Below, one piece after another: positions 11,001-20,467 of a DNA stretch of 64,000 bases (the first letter of the stretch is position 1; the number at the start of each line of letters is the position of its first letter). The notes beneath the pieces were generated by a model. The model was not told the DNA's origin, ran no database searches, and saw nothing but the letters and a program-made list of their open reading frames with translations. The translations under genes and the position numbers were made by a program. Origin of the DNA: Pleurodeles waltl (taxonomy: Eukaryota > Chordata > Amphibia > Caudata > Salamandridae). Location: NCBI RefSeq assembly GCF_031143425.1, contig NC_090439.1:641391465-641455464 (forward strand). The letters are read 5' to 3'.

Positions 11001-13357
11001 AGACCATGAATCAATTGCAGGGATTACAACCTATGCAGCCGCAGCAGATGCAGATGCCCCGTGTGCAGATGACGCAAATGCAGCCGATGCAACAGCAGTT
11101 ACCTATGGTGCCTAATCAGCAAATGCAAATACCTTTGGCACCAATGAGTCAGCAGCAAATGATGGTTCCTCCACAGGTAACGGGTCAGGTAATGAGCACA
11201 AACGGCACAGTACAACAGTTCCCATTACACAGTGAGAGTGGAATAAACAATGTATGGGAGAGTGAAAGCTCAGAAGAGGAAGGAGATTGTGTGCTTGCGC
11301 CATCCCTAGAAGTTGATCAAAAGGGTCCGTACGTAGAGGGAAGAGTAATGGGTCATCGCTTCTCATTCCTGGTTGACACGGGAGCCACACGTTCAACAGT
11401 TAAGAGCAGTGAAATACCAAATTTGCCACTCTCAGGGAGGACAGTTCAAGTGGTGGGAGTAGCAAACAGGCATCTGACGAACCCAATAACAGATCCGATA
11501 CCAGTCAACATTGGTAACTATCAAGGGGTACATCAGTTTGTGGTATGTGACTCAAGCCCGATAGCACTGTTAGGAAGAGACCTATTGTGCAAATTGGGTT
11601 GTTCGATAATGTGCTCGAACGAGGGAATAACAATACAGACGAGCAGTGATGGGGAAGAAGAGGACAGTATAGAGGGCGATGAAATAGAAACAGTTGACGA
11701 AGAGTATCCTCTGATTTGTCTTTTACCAATGATAACTGAAGAAGATATCCCAGCAGAACTACGGGAAACAGTCGGAGAGAAAGTGTGGGACATGACAGGG
11801 AAAGAGGTGGGATTGATGAAAGGAGTAGAACCAGTAAAAGTGATGGTAAAGCCCAATGCGATCTTTCCCCAGACCCCACAATACCACATGCCACAAGATA
11901 CCCTCATGAAAGTTGCCCAACTTATTGACGAATTCGTGAAGCAGGGAGTACTGAAAGAAGTATTAAGCAGCCCATGTAATTCACCGATAATGGGACTAAT
12001 AAAGCCAAGTGGGAAAGTCCGACTTGTACAGGATTTGAGGAAAATAAATGACATCATAATAAAGTGCTGCCCTGTCGTACCGAATCCAGCTGTGATAATG
12101 TTTCAGATCCCTTGCGAAGCTGAGTGGTTCTCAGTCATCGATTTGTCACAAGCATTCTTTTCTGTGCCTCTTCATGAGGACAGCCAATTCCTCTTTTGTT
12201 TCAAATTCCTAGACAGAGTATACAGTTGGTGTCGAATTCCTCAAGGGTTCTCTGAGTCACCGTCGATATTCATTCAGGTTCTAAAGAAAGACTTGGAAGA
12301 GTTAGAGTTGCCATTCGAGTCAACCCTAGTACAGTACATTGATGACTTACTGGTTGCATCAAAGACAGAAAGTGGCTGCACAGCCGATACCATTGCTCTG
12401 TTGAACCATTTGGGAGGGAATGGACACAAGGTGTCTCCTTCCAAACTGCAGTTCTGTCAGAAGAAGGTGAAATACTTGGGTCACCAGATAGAGAAAGGGT
12501 CACGGAAAATAATGAAGGAAAGAATTACCAGTGTACTTCAAATGAGTCCACCAAGGACAAGGAAGGAGGTGAGGAAGTTTTTGAGAATGGTGGGATATTG
12601 TCGCCAGTGGATCCCCAACTTCTCGTCTCTAGCAAAGCCTTTACTGAAATTGACCCAGAAGGATGCCTTGGATCAGATCGAACTGAAAGGGGATGAGATG
12701 GATGCTTTTGTTGAATTAAAGGAGTGCATGTGCAGGGCTCCAGCTTTAGGTATGCCTGACTACACGAAGCCTTTCACATTGTTTTGTCATGAACGTGATG
12801 CATGTTCTTTGTCTGTCTTGACACAAGCCCATGGTGGCGTAAACAGACCAGTAGCGTATTTTTCAGCTACTCTGGATCCGGTCGCAGCAGCACTCCCAGG
12901 GTGTTTGCGCGCCGTAGCAGCAGTTGGTATCAGCCTCACTCAGAGTGAAGGAATAGTGATGGGACACCCAGTAACAGTCATGGTCCCTCACTCAGTTGAG
13001 ATACTTTTGACCCGCTCCCGAACGCAGCACATGACTGGAGCAAGACTCACAAGGTATGAAACGACTATTCTGGGCTCACCGAATGTGCAGCTGAAAAGGT
13101 GCACTACGTTGAATCCAGCTACCTTGCTTCCTGGAGAAAATGCTGAAATTGAGAACGCTGAAGACGTCGAGCATGACTGCCTTCAGGTGACTGAATTTTG
13201 CACAAAACCCCGACCGGACATCAAGGATACAAAACTTGATGAAAATGACCAAATTCTTTTTGTTGATGGTTCATGTCTAAGAGATGGGGTGGGAGAAACA
13301 CTCCGGATAGAAAAACTGGATTGTCTCCGCACGAAATTCTCATGGGCAGGGCTATGA
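8087..13357 (+). CDS. gag-pol: Fused Gag-Pro-Pol polyprotein, truncated in RNase H
   Basis: This makes the virion core and the replication enzymes. It is one uninterrupted frame of 1756 codons. In order it shows a matrix-like N-terminus lacking the MG myristoylation start; a PPPY late-domain motif at residues 196-199; a Met/Gln/Asn-rich linker (about 230-480); a p30-like capsid (about 615-860) with a QxxxEx7R major-homology-like motif near 740; a Gln/Gly/Arg-rich stretch; one CCHC zinc knuckle (CHACGNVGHWKREC, 919-932); protease with DTGA 1097-1100 and LLGRDLL 1161-1167; RT from about 1218 with YIDD at 1417-1420; a connection domain; and the first RNase H motif FVDGS at 1725-1729. Immediately after that a deletion fuses it to integrase sequence in the wrong frame, and it stops at 13357. 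The ATG at 8087 is the first in the frame and follows the leader. No stop or frameshift separates gag from pol. Confidence 0.93.
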   Translation: MKFLKAFRSAMKGETYIKASVGEETPPEGTPAYIVMEEKGVAPCLWLKQWHKWTEKHGSVAFPIHGTFNIRVLENLRFTMYDMKVPPRPAQFEALAIWELMARQQQKNKFETRMRKVEKTLADARWDNAQKVWRSDVLQGIKLFPAITKDEEETGKKATCKTDRKCSKDREDEEKLRKEEELEDEELIMELLNDRPPPYAENGQGPSTSSAPPASVQNRETQNTGVPSGSKDPSLLLTPQIPQIRRMYPDVPVLKPAEHYQPQMPGYYSSDNSGGMILDPTVRGVQNGYNPTMAQAESTQFMMPQKQMQGGNVHAQMTGSQMGMPAMMAHNMGMNMPQNMGNGQNPDAISLPITVGPVVPLYSQPNLGMSSQGQMLQNGTERRCIENTPGITPIVAQPTGSGSLMEFSPVCAQSTLVRSSPPLIIPLTSNTEKLPQPSMAVDVNATLMGVNAQQLTQWFNSLNSTQSSDSGKGDDYLSRMRLNMEAQELVEGNMGVNRLESYTEEELRYLCPKITKEVNKVHKSLQEVADRNGIDIGKTKHLSRSYRLDFGTTDFEHMRSAGMKAHLRELLQSAQVWRCLDKWESRWVKRKDKRRDSATEHNEKRPQSSDTVTMLPMRETAGGKLVHVPWHRSDIQSFTNDFPKLREKPIEWYQQTDRFVKLAKCLWEDLNTLFEIVVPADLWEDCKRAVGWPTSEPERDRETGAPSPMVMCLYYKVIEHLKTKVAAKNVDWQKIDRTAQEAKESIHSYYERLLKAFKNYSGTEAIEAKDMLHFVFRFVEGLRPEISQMIKSHLICWQSKPIDEVLTYAKYCSDEIEVKQKKLKEKVMMMQLKAAQTGLQGLQGLQGLPGMQGFQQQVPQQQPQLQGGMVFQQQQPQLQGNMAFQPQGRGRGRGGFVNNGPDLNTVVTGVQAMKKVMPCHACGNVGHWKRECPMVVQEGAGAGVGVGQQNNDVNAFQITRGPKMRGPNPNFQTMNQLQGLQPMQPQQMQMPRVQMTQMQPMQQQLPMVPNQQMQIPLAPMSQQQMMVPPQVTGQVMSTNGTVQQFPLHSESGINNVWESESSEEEGDCVLAPSLEVDQKGPYVEGRVMGHRFSFLVDTGATRSTVKSSEIPNLPLSGRTVQVVGVANRHLTNPITDPIPVNIGNYQGVHQFVVCDSSPIALLGRDLLCKLGCSIMCSNEGITIQTSSDGEEEDSIEGDEIETVDEEYPLICLLPMITEEDIPAELRETVGEKVWDMTGKEVGLMKGVEPVKVMVKPNAIFPQTPQYHMPQDTLMKVAQLIDEFVKQGVLKEVLSSPCNSPIMGLIKPSGKVRLVQDLRKINDIIIKCCPVVPNPAVIMFQIPCEAEWFSVIDLSQAFFSVPLHEDSQFLFCFKFLDRVYSWCRIPQGFSESPSIFIQVLKKDLEELELPFESTLVQYIDDLLVASKTESGCTADTIALLNHLGGNGHKVSPSKLQFCQKKVKYLGHQIEKGSRKIMKERITSVLQMSPPRTRKEVRKFLRMVGYCRQWIPNFSSLAKPLLKLTQKDALDQIELKGDEMDAFVELKECMCRAPALGMPDYTKPFTLFCHERDACSLSVLTQAHGGVNRPVAYFSATLDPVAAALPGCLRAVAAVGISLTQSEGIVMGHPVTVMVPHSVEILLTRSRTQHMTGARLTRYETTILGSPNVQLKRCTTLNPATLLPGENAEIENAEDVEHDCLQVTEFCTKPRPDIKDTKLDENDQILFVDGSCLRDGVGETLRIEKLDCLRTKFSWAGL

Positions 13358-13700
13358 GACTTCCTGCAGTTCCCGCAAATATGCTTTTGAATATTACAGA
13401 TGATATGGTGTTAGACTACTGCAAAGGTCTGGCTGACGTGGTTCGCTCTTTCTCTCACCAGGTGGAGGCGACCACCTTGCCACCGATCCAAGGTCCAGGA
13501 CACGCCCTGAAAGCAGGTGACTGGGTCGTGATAAAGAAGCACGTGAGGAAGTCGTGTCTGGAACCCCGTTGGAAAGGCCCTTTCCAAGTGATCCTGACAA
13601 CAACTACCGCTGTGAAGTGCGCGGGGTTCCCAACTGGATTCACGCCAGTCATACAAAGAAGGTGCTGTGTCCCACAGATGAGGAAGTTGAAGCGCTGAAA
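13286..13700 (+). pseudogene. Integrase C-terminal remnant after deletion
   Basis: In the +1 frame relative to gag-pol, the motif TGLSPHEILMGR and then DWVVIKKHVRK...LEPRWKGPFQV are recognisable as the end of the integrase core and its SH3-like C-terminal domain. The zinc-binding domain, most of the DDE core and most of RNase H are missing; the junction lies at about 13283-13292. By comparison with the family, roughly 1.2-1.4 kb has been lost (inference). A second break, a single-base frame change in the G-run near 13621-13626, moves the reading into the third frame, where WIHASHTKK continues the domain. The integrase is therefore non-functional here. Confidence 0.85.
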
Positions 13701-14513
13701 CTACCAGTGCCTGATAAAACGGTGCCGAGTACTGAGACAGAACAAAAGCGAACTGAAAGCGAACAAGCAACAGCAGGAGAAAAAGAGATATTATTGGAGA
13801 ACGAAGGGTCCGACTCACTTGGGGAAGACCAAGGAGAAAGTTCAGACAGCGACGACGAAGCTGCAGGTGACAAAGAACCTGAAGCAGCTGAGGGTAGCAA
13901 AGAGCCTGAAGCAGCTGAAGGTGACAAGGAACCTGAAGCAGCTGAAAGTGATACAGAGCCTGAAGAATGTAACGGTGACGAAAGGCTCGAAGAGAGTGAG
14001 AAGGCAGGAGAGCCTGAGCAGAAGGGGGCTTTCCCAGAAACAGACGATACAGAAGTAGAGAAGGAAAACGTGACTGATTCCCCTGAAGGTGGGGACAAAG
14101 AAGAGCGGAACGAAAGAGCTCAAACATCTACAGAAAGGATCGCAGGTCCATCAAACGGACATGGTGCAAAAAGAAGACTAAGTATCTCACCGATAAAAGA
14201 AAAGGGTAAAGAAGGTTTGAACGAAGGAGGAAGGCCAAAAGTAAAAGAGAAAAGAAAGGAAGTGACTGTCGTGGAACAATCGTCAAGTGAGGAAAAGGAC
14301 TTGGCGAAAGAGGAGAGTGCCAGCGAAGCAGAATCAAAGAGAGAAGCAAAATTGAAGAGGAAAAGGATACCAAACAAGAGGTATTCCGGTCCTGAATGGG
14401 CATATGCGGTGAATGATGATTGGACTGATGAGTTTGTATCTCTAAGCATCGAGAACGAAGAAGAAGAAGAGATACCAATAGAAAAGAAAAGTTTCATAGA
14501 CTCTGTTGACTGA
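13627..14513 (+). CDS. Acidic, repeat-bearing C-terminal extension of Pol
   Basis: After the integrase motif WIHASHTKK the frame stays open for about 295 residues to the TGA at 14511-14513. It is rich in Glu, Lys, Ser and Asp and contains four tandem 9-residue units of the form GDKEPEAAE (13866-13973). A basic patch (KRKRIPNKRYSGPEWAY) is followed by the acidic end NEEEEE. Gamma-like integrases normally end soon after this motif and overlap env, so the extension is extra. I recognise no domain. It could be a chromatin-tethering tail, a separately spliced accessory protein, or a cleaved product. The upstream frameshift means this copy would express it only from an alternative transcript. Confidence 0.65.
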
Positions 14514-14727
14514 AAAGGTAGTGAATGGCATTGCTTGCTGCAATCTAACGTGAGACAAACAACCAGTTGAGACATTGCTAAACCGAATTGAGACAAATGC
14601 TGCTAACCGATAAGTGACTGGCCTTTTGAAGAAGACGGTGTGAACATTGTGCTCGTTCAGCTTTGTAACTGAATTGCTAAGTAGTTTCATTTATAGGTGC
14701 TTCTAGCTCTCTGATTCTATACAGATC
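14514..14727 (+). promoter_or_regulatory. pol-env spacer with candidate splice acceptor
   Basis: A pyrimidine-rich run ('ttctagctctctgattctat') ends in ACAG at 14721-14724, three bases before the env ATG. Another AG lies near 14696. This is where the env mRNA acceptor is expected. No other open frame of note is present. Confidence 0.55.
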
Positions 14728-16371
14728 ATGCCTGGGTACGCTATGCAAAACAATAGAAAGAAGTATTGTAAATACGTGTGTATAGGCTTAGTACTAACAT
14801 GTGTACTAATAATAATGGCAATTGTGTTTGGAATGCATGGAAAGGGTGAGAATGAGACTATTACTGCTTCTACTATTGTTCCTGTTACTGTCACTGAACT
14901 AACACCATTGAAAAGGCTAGCAATGGATGAGAGGCTCTTGCATGATAAGAAGGAGCTTTCGTATAACGTTTTCTATCGCTTACTAACAGAGTATGTTGAG
15001 ACTATGGATGCGAAAGATTGTTATGTGTGTACCCAGATACCGACATCAGTAAAGGAAGGGGTGACTTATCACCACATGCCTCTTACATATGGGATTACAT
15101 GTAGTATAGTAATGTCTAGGTTTTATGGTCAATCTAATATACAGTATTTTTTCTCAAATTATGATGTTACCTTTGCTTATGTTCCTATAATAGCGCAGCT
15201 GAGCGAGACTGCAAAATATTGGGATTACAAAATTATGAGGGATTTTTTCGAGCCAATGCAACCTTTTGAAACGGCTCATGCTCATAGGGAGAACCTTACT
15301 TGCTCCGTCTCTGCTGTAGAAATAAGCTTTTTAGATCGCACAGATGATAGAAGGGCTCAAATGAAGGCGAAATTAGAAAAAGAACTGCATAAGAGGACTT
15401 CGGTAGATAATTATGATTTTGCTGCTATAAAGACACAAGGGAAAATTGCTTTAGATGCTTGGCATGTAGGGAAGTTTTGTATATATCGAGGTGAATCTTA
15501 CTATGACAATATTTTTGTAGGAGCGAGTGAATGCAAACATACGTTTATTTTTAAGGCCAAATGGACATTCATGATGGACGGACTTGACCCTGTCATTCCA
15601 GGGGTGTATTACATTTGTGGGCATAATGCCTATTATCGTCTTCCAAAGGGATGGTGGGGAAGATGTTATTTGGGTATAGTGTTTCCAAAGGTTTATCAAC
15701 TGGATGACATATCGATGATTGAAAAGACACCTGGATCACATCGTATCCAGAAAAGAGAGACCGCAGCTGCTGTGGTAGGTGACATATTTGGAGCCATGAT
15801 TCCTTCATTGGGAGTTGTGCTGAATTCCATCAAAATAAGAAAGTTGTCTACTATAGTGGATAACATGTTGACAAAGTTTTCAGGTGCTATAATCCTGATG
15901 GATGCTGAACTTGCAGCGGAAAGAGCTATGACTCTTCAAAATAGGCTTGCTTTAGACATTCTTTTAGCAAAGGATGGAGGCGTTTGCAAAATGATTGGTG
16001 CACGTCACTGCTGCACCTATATACCTGATAATAGTGTGAAGATTAAAACTATGCTTGCTAATCTAACAAAAGAAAGTGCAGATTTGAAGGAACTGAAGGA
16101 ACCAGGAGTGTGGGAGAAGGTTGGAAAGGGACTTGCTTCAGTGGGACATTGGATTGGGGGAATTTGGAATGGAATATTATTGAAAATAATAGAAGGAATA
16201 TTAATAATAATAATTTGTGTATTTGGAATTTGGGGAATAAAAAGGGGAATAATAATGATTATGGAAAGAATTAAAAGGAGAAAGGAGGAGAAAATTATGA
16301 AAAGAATGGCAGAAGAATACAAAGCGCAAACTAGGGGGACTAAAAGGAAAAGGGAGCTGACAGAATTTTAA
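14728..16371 (+). CDS. env: Retroviral envelope glycoprotein, intact 547-codon frame
   Basis: This encodes a class-I-type surface and transmembrane precursor. Residues 13-36 form a hydrophobic leader (KYCKYVCIGLVLTCV...). Residue C98 begins a CYVC motif typical of gamma-like surface subunits. Potential N-glycosylation sites include N42. The presumed cleavage site is RIQKR (339-343), with Arg at P5 rather than the P4 position of a standard furin site. A hydrophobic alanine/glycine-rich fusion-peptide-like stretch follows. LQNRLALD (403-410) begins the conserved heptad and immunosuppressive-like region, then C420-X7-C428-C429, one residue longer than the usual CX6CC. A membrane anchor (about 483-504) and a basic tail rich in Arg and Lys end the protein. 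The frame has no stop or shift. It is expressed presumably from a spliced mRNA. Confidence 0.92.
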   Translation: MPGYAMQNNRKKYCKYVCIGLVLTCVLIIMAIVFGMHGKGENETITASTIVPVTVTELTPLKRLAMDERLLHDKKELSYNVFYRLLTEYVETMDAKDCYVCTQIPTSVKEGVTYHHMPLTYGITCSIVMSRFYGQSNIQYFFSNYDVTFAYVPIIAQLSETAKYWDYKIMRDFFEPMQPFETAHAHRENLTCSVSAVEISFLDRTDDRRAQMKAKLEKELHKRTSVDNYDFAAIKTQGKIALDAWHVGKFCIYRGESYYDNIFVGASECKHTFIFKAKWTFMMDGLDPVIPGVYYICGHNAYYRLPKGWWGRCYLGIVFPKVYQLDDISMIEKTPGSHRIQKRETAAAVVGDIFGAMIPSLGVVLNSIKIRKLSTIVDNMLTKFSGAIILMDAELAAERAMTLQNRLALDILLAKDGGVCKMIGARHCCTYIPDNSVKIKTMLANLTKESADLKELKEPGVWEKVGKGLASVGHWIGGIWNGILLKIIEGILIIIICVFGIWGIKRGIIMIMERIKRRKEEKIMKRMAEEYKAQTRGTKRKRELTEF

Positions 16372-16429
16372 TGGGATAAAATTTGTGGGCTAAATTTGTG
16401 TGATGACAAGTAGTCATCAGAGGAGGGAT
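16372..16429 (+). promoter_or_regulatory. Polypurine tract region before 3' LTR
   Basis: AGAGGAGGGAT at 16419-16429 abuts the TG of the 3' LTR, the normal position of the plus-strand primer. Env ends only 58 bp before the LTR. Confidence 0.85.
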
Positions 16430-18000
16430 TGATGAAGCAGAAAATGAAGGTTTTGATTTATTAACGCATAAACGTAGTGCTGAAATAATCATGTGTGACA
16501 TTAACCGAATTAATAAAGATTGTACGGGGACAAAATGTGCCCTCAGAGTAGTTTGCCATCATTTATACGCGTGCTTTATATAACGTGGTGTATTAGAATT
16601 GCACTAATCCGACATAATCATAAACGTGTGCTACGATTTGCTTGTTTGAAATGTTTTAGCTTAGCATTACTTTAGCGGAGGCTTTGGCCTAATTGCCTGG
16701 TCTCACGGTTTAAACGTTCGTATTTTTCCACTGTGCTATTAAACGTGTATTTCTGCTTGAAGCTGTACTTTTCCACAGAAACTGCTCACATGCTTATCTT
16801 AAAGTTGGTGCCAGCATGGCATATTTTCTCTTAAATTCAAGGTCGGCTTGCAGGTGCGGACAATGGAGCCTCTGAGAGTAAGCTAATCGAGAAACAATGT
16901 TGCAACTTTTGTACCCATCTCCAAGGATAATGTATGCTTAAGTAAAAGCTTGAGAACTGTCGTTTTTGATTGGTCAATTTGAAGCTAACCTATGAACCCT
17001 CCAATGAAGACCCTACTGGACTTGAACTGTTGTCTATAAAACCCAGGTGCATGAGAGGGAAGCTCTCTCTATCTTCGGACATCCCGCCATTTTGACTTCG
17101 TAGCTACTATGACCCATTTTGCTGCGACGCCATTTTGAGAGACTTTGATGCTTTCTCTAGTCGAGAGAAAGAGACTTTAATGATTCTTGCCCTAGAGACT
17201 TTAACTTTGATTGCCCCTTTGCATGAAGTAGTAATCTTATCTTGCCGCCGTGAGGCAATTGCCCCGTTCACCCCTGCCCCTTTGTCCCGTCCTATGCTGA
17301 TCGAGAAACGGTACCTGTGAGACGAAGACTTCATTGATTGCTGATTGGAATTGGTAATTATGAAAGGAAATTGTAAAATTGCATTGTGTTTCCTTTAGGT
17401 AACCAACTGCTGATTTTGATAAGGACCCTAGCTAGGAGTTTTCTAAATTGATGTTGCCAAATTGTTTTTGCATGAAGTCCCACATGCCGATGCTAATTTG
17501 AGGTTAGGTGAGGATTCCATATGTCGCACGGTGCAGTTTGAGATCTTGTTATGCTGACTAAATGTACGCAATTAGCCCATTACAGATTATCGTATTAGTG
17601 CTTTGCATTGCCACTATCGAATGCCTTGTGATTCAAATGCTACATAGATTACACTTGTTCCGACGATATGGACAGCTATTAATGTTCATTTATGTTTATC
17701 ATTTGGTGTTGAGACACATCTATATTGTGCTAGCTTTGTTAATATAGGGAAATAAACTCATTAATTTTGCAATAAACTGGTGTGGTCATTCCTGGCTGAA
17801 AGGTCAGGGTTCGCCGAAATGTATTCTGGATTAATTGTTAAGTGTTATGTTGTTCAAGGTGTTGCTTATGTACGTTATTGATTAACGATATAAGGTGAGT
17901 GATCGATTAATAGTACAGAGAGTTCCCACTTAGTCAAAAGATTCATCGGCCTAAAGAGCGTCCAAACGTAGGTAAATTGTTACCACGTTCCGCTCTATCA
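16430..18000 (+). mobile_element. 3' LTR (1571 bp)
   Basis: It has the same length and ends as the 5' LTR, with two substitutions (T16909, C17309). It carries TATAAAA at 17035-17041 and AATAAA signals near 17751 and 17771. It is followed by the GTAC duplication. Confidence 0.95.
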
Positions 18001-18004
18001 GTAC
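18001..18004. repeat. Provirus target-site duplication, right
   Basis: GTAC, identical to 5382-5385. Confidence 0.9.
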
Positions 18005-19555
18005 TCATAAGTACCTTTGTGAATTGGCCCCGAAATGTCAACTTCCTATTAGTAGAAAAGTGCAAAAATGGGGCAGTCCTTTCTACAGTAATTATACATG
18101 AATATTCATTGAACATTCCCATTGTAGACGTTTTGAGGACAAGTCACAAAATAACAATGCTGCCTTTATGAATCGTGCCCAGTTTCTTTCTCAATATAAC
18201 TGAGTCAATATGGACTTATATTTACCCCCCAAATCTGGCTCCAAGGTACCACCATGACTGTGGCCCGGATTTAGGCTAACGTGTTGCATGTTTCTTTCGA
18301 TTGTGAATTGCATTGCGCAAAGTTACACAGAGCATAAACCCACATTTCTTGAATTTCAGGTGAATGTTTTTAGAGTGACAGCGGTTCATCTGGGAAAACT
18401 GCGTGAAATAACCATAGGATTCAGAAGTTCAAAGGAAGGTAAAAATCTCTAAATACTAAACAATATCAGTGCTAATTTCATCAAATTGTAATGCATTTTA
18501 TATTATTGCATTAGCAATCAGCGATTTCGATTTGTCTTTGAAAGAGAATACGAAACACGAAAATATTTAGACAGTGTGTAAACGTGAATCATAATGAAAA
18601 CATTATTTATCTGTAGTTTTTCCAGTTACACTGTAACACAATATTATAACAAAATATTGTATGTTCCCACATATATATGGACCAGGATCCCCATTATGGA
18701 CGTCAATTCACTGAAATGCCCGGGGTAGCGGAAGTGACATCACACGCCCTTTCACCTCCACTTTCACTCAAACACAAACTTATACATACACACAAATTGA
18801 CACTTACATACACTATCTCTCACATAAACACAGTCTCCTCCGCAAGCACGCACACAAAATACATTTAAAAGCATTTTTTTACCTAGCTCAGCTGCCATGG
18901 AAGGGCATATTCCAGCTACTTATATTCCATTTTTTGCACCAATAGTGAATAATATATTATTTCTATCATTTTTTGTTACCAATAGTGAATAACATGTTAT
19001 TCAATATAGTGTGACAAAAATGTGATAGAAAGCAAAGAGAGTGCCGTTCCAGCTGACATGGATAAGGGCAAGCTGCCACGGTGCTCCTAGCACTGAATTT
19101 GCCACCTCTGAAGTGAGGGGTCAAAAAAGCAGTTCCAGAGGTCGCAAAGGACAAGCCACCAAAAAAAAGTTTGTTACACATAAATGTTTTGCAACCAATT
19201 GATATCCTCTCTGTAATTGAATTTCTTACTCATATCCTGTGCTGATTTAGGATCACACTTAAACAAAATCAGTGAGAACTTGCATTACTAACTTAGGGGG
19301 CTGAATGGTTGCCCCAGGAAAGTATCTCGATCATTTATCTCACTGGCTGTCCATGTTAGACTCATATTTCTGAACGGCAAAATATCACCAGTTCCTATTT
19401 TTTAACTAAAAGCTTCTGCTGTCTCAGAGATGAGCAAGCACAGCTAACACTGATTTGTAGATAAAGAATCTAAGGGCTTGATAAGCATTATTTTCCTCTC
19501 TGGTGAAGGAAATGGCAGAATATCTTGCTAGTTGCATTTGATCAAATGTTGACCT
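18005..19555. other. Gene-free stretch with short inverted and CA-rich repeats
   Basis: No gene is visible. A CA-rich block at about 18740-18860 resembles the composition of the 3.9-4.3 kb minisatellite. Around 18890-19080 related sequences ('agctgccatgg...cagct', 'caatagtgaataa' twice) suggest a decayed repeat. I do not recognise the family. Confidence 0.35.
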
Positions 19556-19559
19556 CTGC

Positions 19560-20170
19560 ACTTGTCAAACTTGTTGAAGGGTCTGCCAAGGGCTGAGCTC
19601 CCTGTTAGGAAAGTTAATATGGGATCATGGCAGAGACAGAGTAGCTCTATCCAAACTATATTTACCATTTGACGGAGGGGGCCTTGGAGTTCCAGTCTTC
19701 GAGACTTATTATGTAGCTGAACAGCTCCAACGGACAATGCCCTGTTGAATCAGCCCTTTGTGGTCAGAATTGCACTTTCTTATGTCCTCCCTGGTGAACA
19801 CCACAATAGCACAGCTGTGGCTTGGTAGGAGACAACTCTCATGGGGTACATCTTGCCTGTTAGTGGTGGCCTGACTTTGTTGCCATATATATCATCAAAG
19901 GTGTAAGCTGCACCGTCCCTGGGCACTGGAGCTTCTTAAATGCGTTCTACATGGAGAGAGACACACTAGCTACGAAATCAATGTCACAACATGGTCCGAT
20001 GCGAAGGTCACACAGATCAGACAGTTGTATGACTGGCTATTTGAATACCGGAGAGCTGCAATCAGACACATTGGCTCCTTTGGTGAGTTTCTTACATATG
20101 CACCCTTAAGCCGAGTGATGACATTTATTTGGGAACCATCAGATGATAAACATGAGTTAGCCCACACACC
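19560..20170 (+). pseudogene. Decayed L1-like LINE ORF2 C-terminal fragment
   Basis: Translated pieces resemble the region after the RT domain of L1-type LINEs. GGLGVPVFETYYVAEQLQ is readable near 19675-19730, ending in a TGA, and TTWSDAKVTQIRQLYDWLF near 19985-20045 continues to about 20160 in one frame. Frames shift between the pieces. No RT catalytic motif is left. The assignment rests on motif resemblance only, so it is tentative. Confidence 0.4.
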
Positions 20171-20464
20171 ATAGATTATTTTAAGTTGGGGTGAAGCATG
20201 GCATGTGACATCCCATCTATGTAGATCGTTTGTGCTGCCCGCTCATTGCAACTATCTGTTCTTAGAGGTGGTTGGGAAGCTGATCCTGAAGTAACACTTA
20301 CAGATGTGGAATGAGGATGGGAAACTGATCCTGAAGTAACATTTGCAAATATTGAATGGACGATTGCACTTAAGTATGTTGGGAAGGTATCTAGGAATGC
20401 TCAACTGAAATGTTTTGAAATGTACCTGAAACATACGTTTCTCTCCAGCTAGACTACATAAGAT
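20171..20464. other. Gene-free stretch
   Basis: A short direct repeat ('gaagctgatcctgaagtaac' near 20276, 'aaactgatcctgaagtaac' near 20321) is the only structure seen. Confidence 0.4.
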
Positions 20465-20467
20465 TTA

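Larger units (their letters stand above)
5386..18000 (+). mobile_element. Complete young endogenous retrovirus (gamma/epsilon-like), pol-defective
   Basis: The order is LTR, PBS, gag-pro-pol, env, polypurine tract, LTR. Both LTRs are 1571 bp and begin TG and end CA. Two substitutions separate them by my reading (G5865 versus T16909; T6265 versus C17309). The 4-bp flank GTAC is duplicated (5382-5385 and 18001-18004). Gag has one CCHC knuckle, protease has DTGA, RT has YIDD, and Env has a CXXC motif and a class-I-like transmembrane subunit, which places it near gamma/epsilon retroviruses. It is unusual in its tRNA-iMet primer site, its fused gag-pol frame and its long acidic Pol tail. A deletion removes most of RNase H and integrase, and one frameshift follows, so this copy cannot make its own complete Pol. 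Confidence 0.95.

Noticed and set aside
10460..11014. 184-codon minus-strand frame inside gag
   Set aside because: Antisense shadow of the Gln-rich gag region (CAG/CTG codons).
13273..13698. 141-codon frame as an independent accessory gene
   Set aside because: Its start lies in RNase H sequence read out of frame and its body is the integrase C-terminal domain brought there by the deletion.
13411..14127. 238- and 149-codon minus-strand frames opposite the Pol tail
   Set aside because: Antisense of Glu/Lys-rich codons, Ser/Leu-rich and without domain; the plus-strand frame continues integrase.
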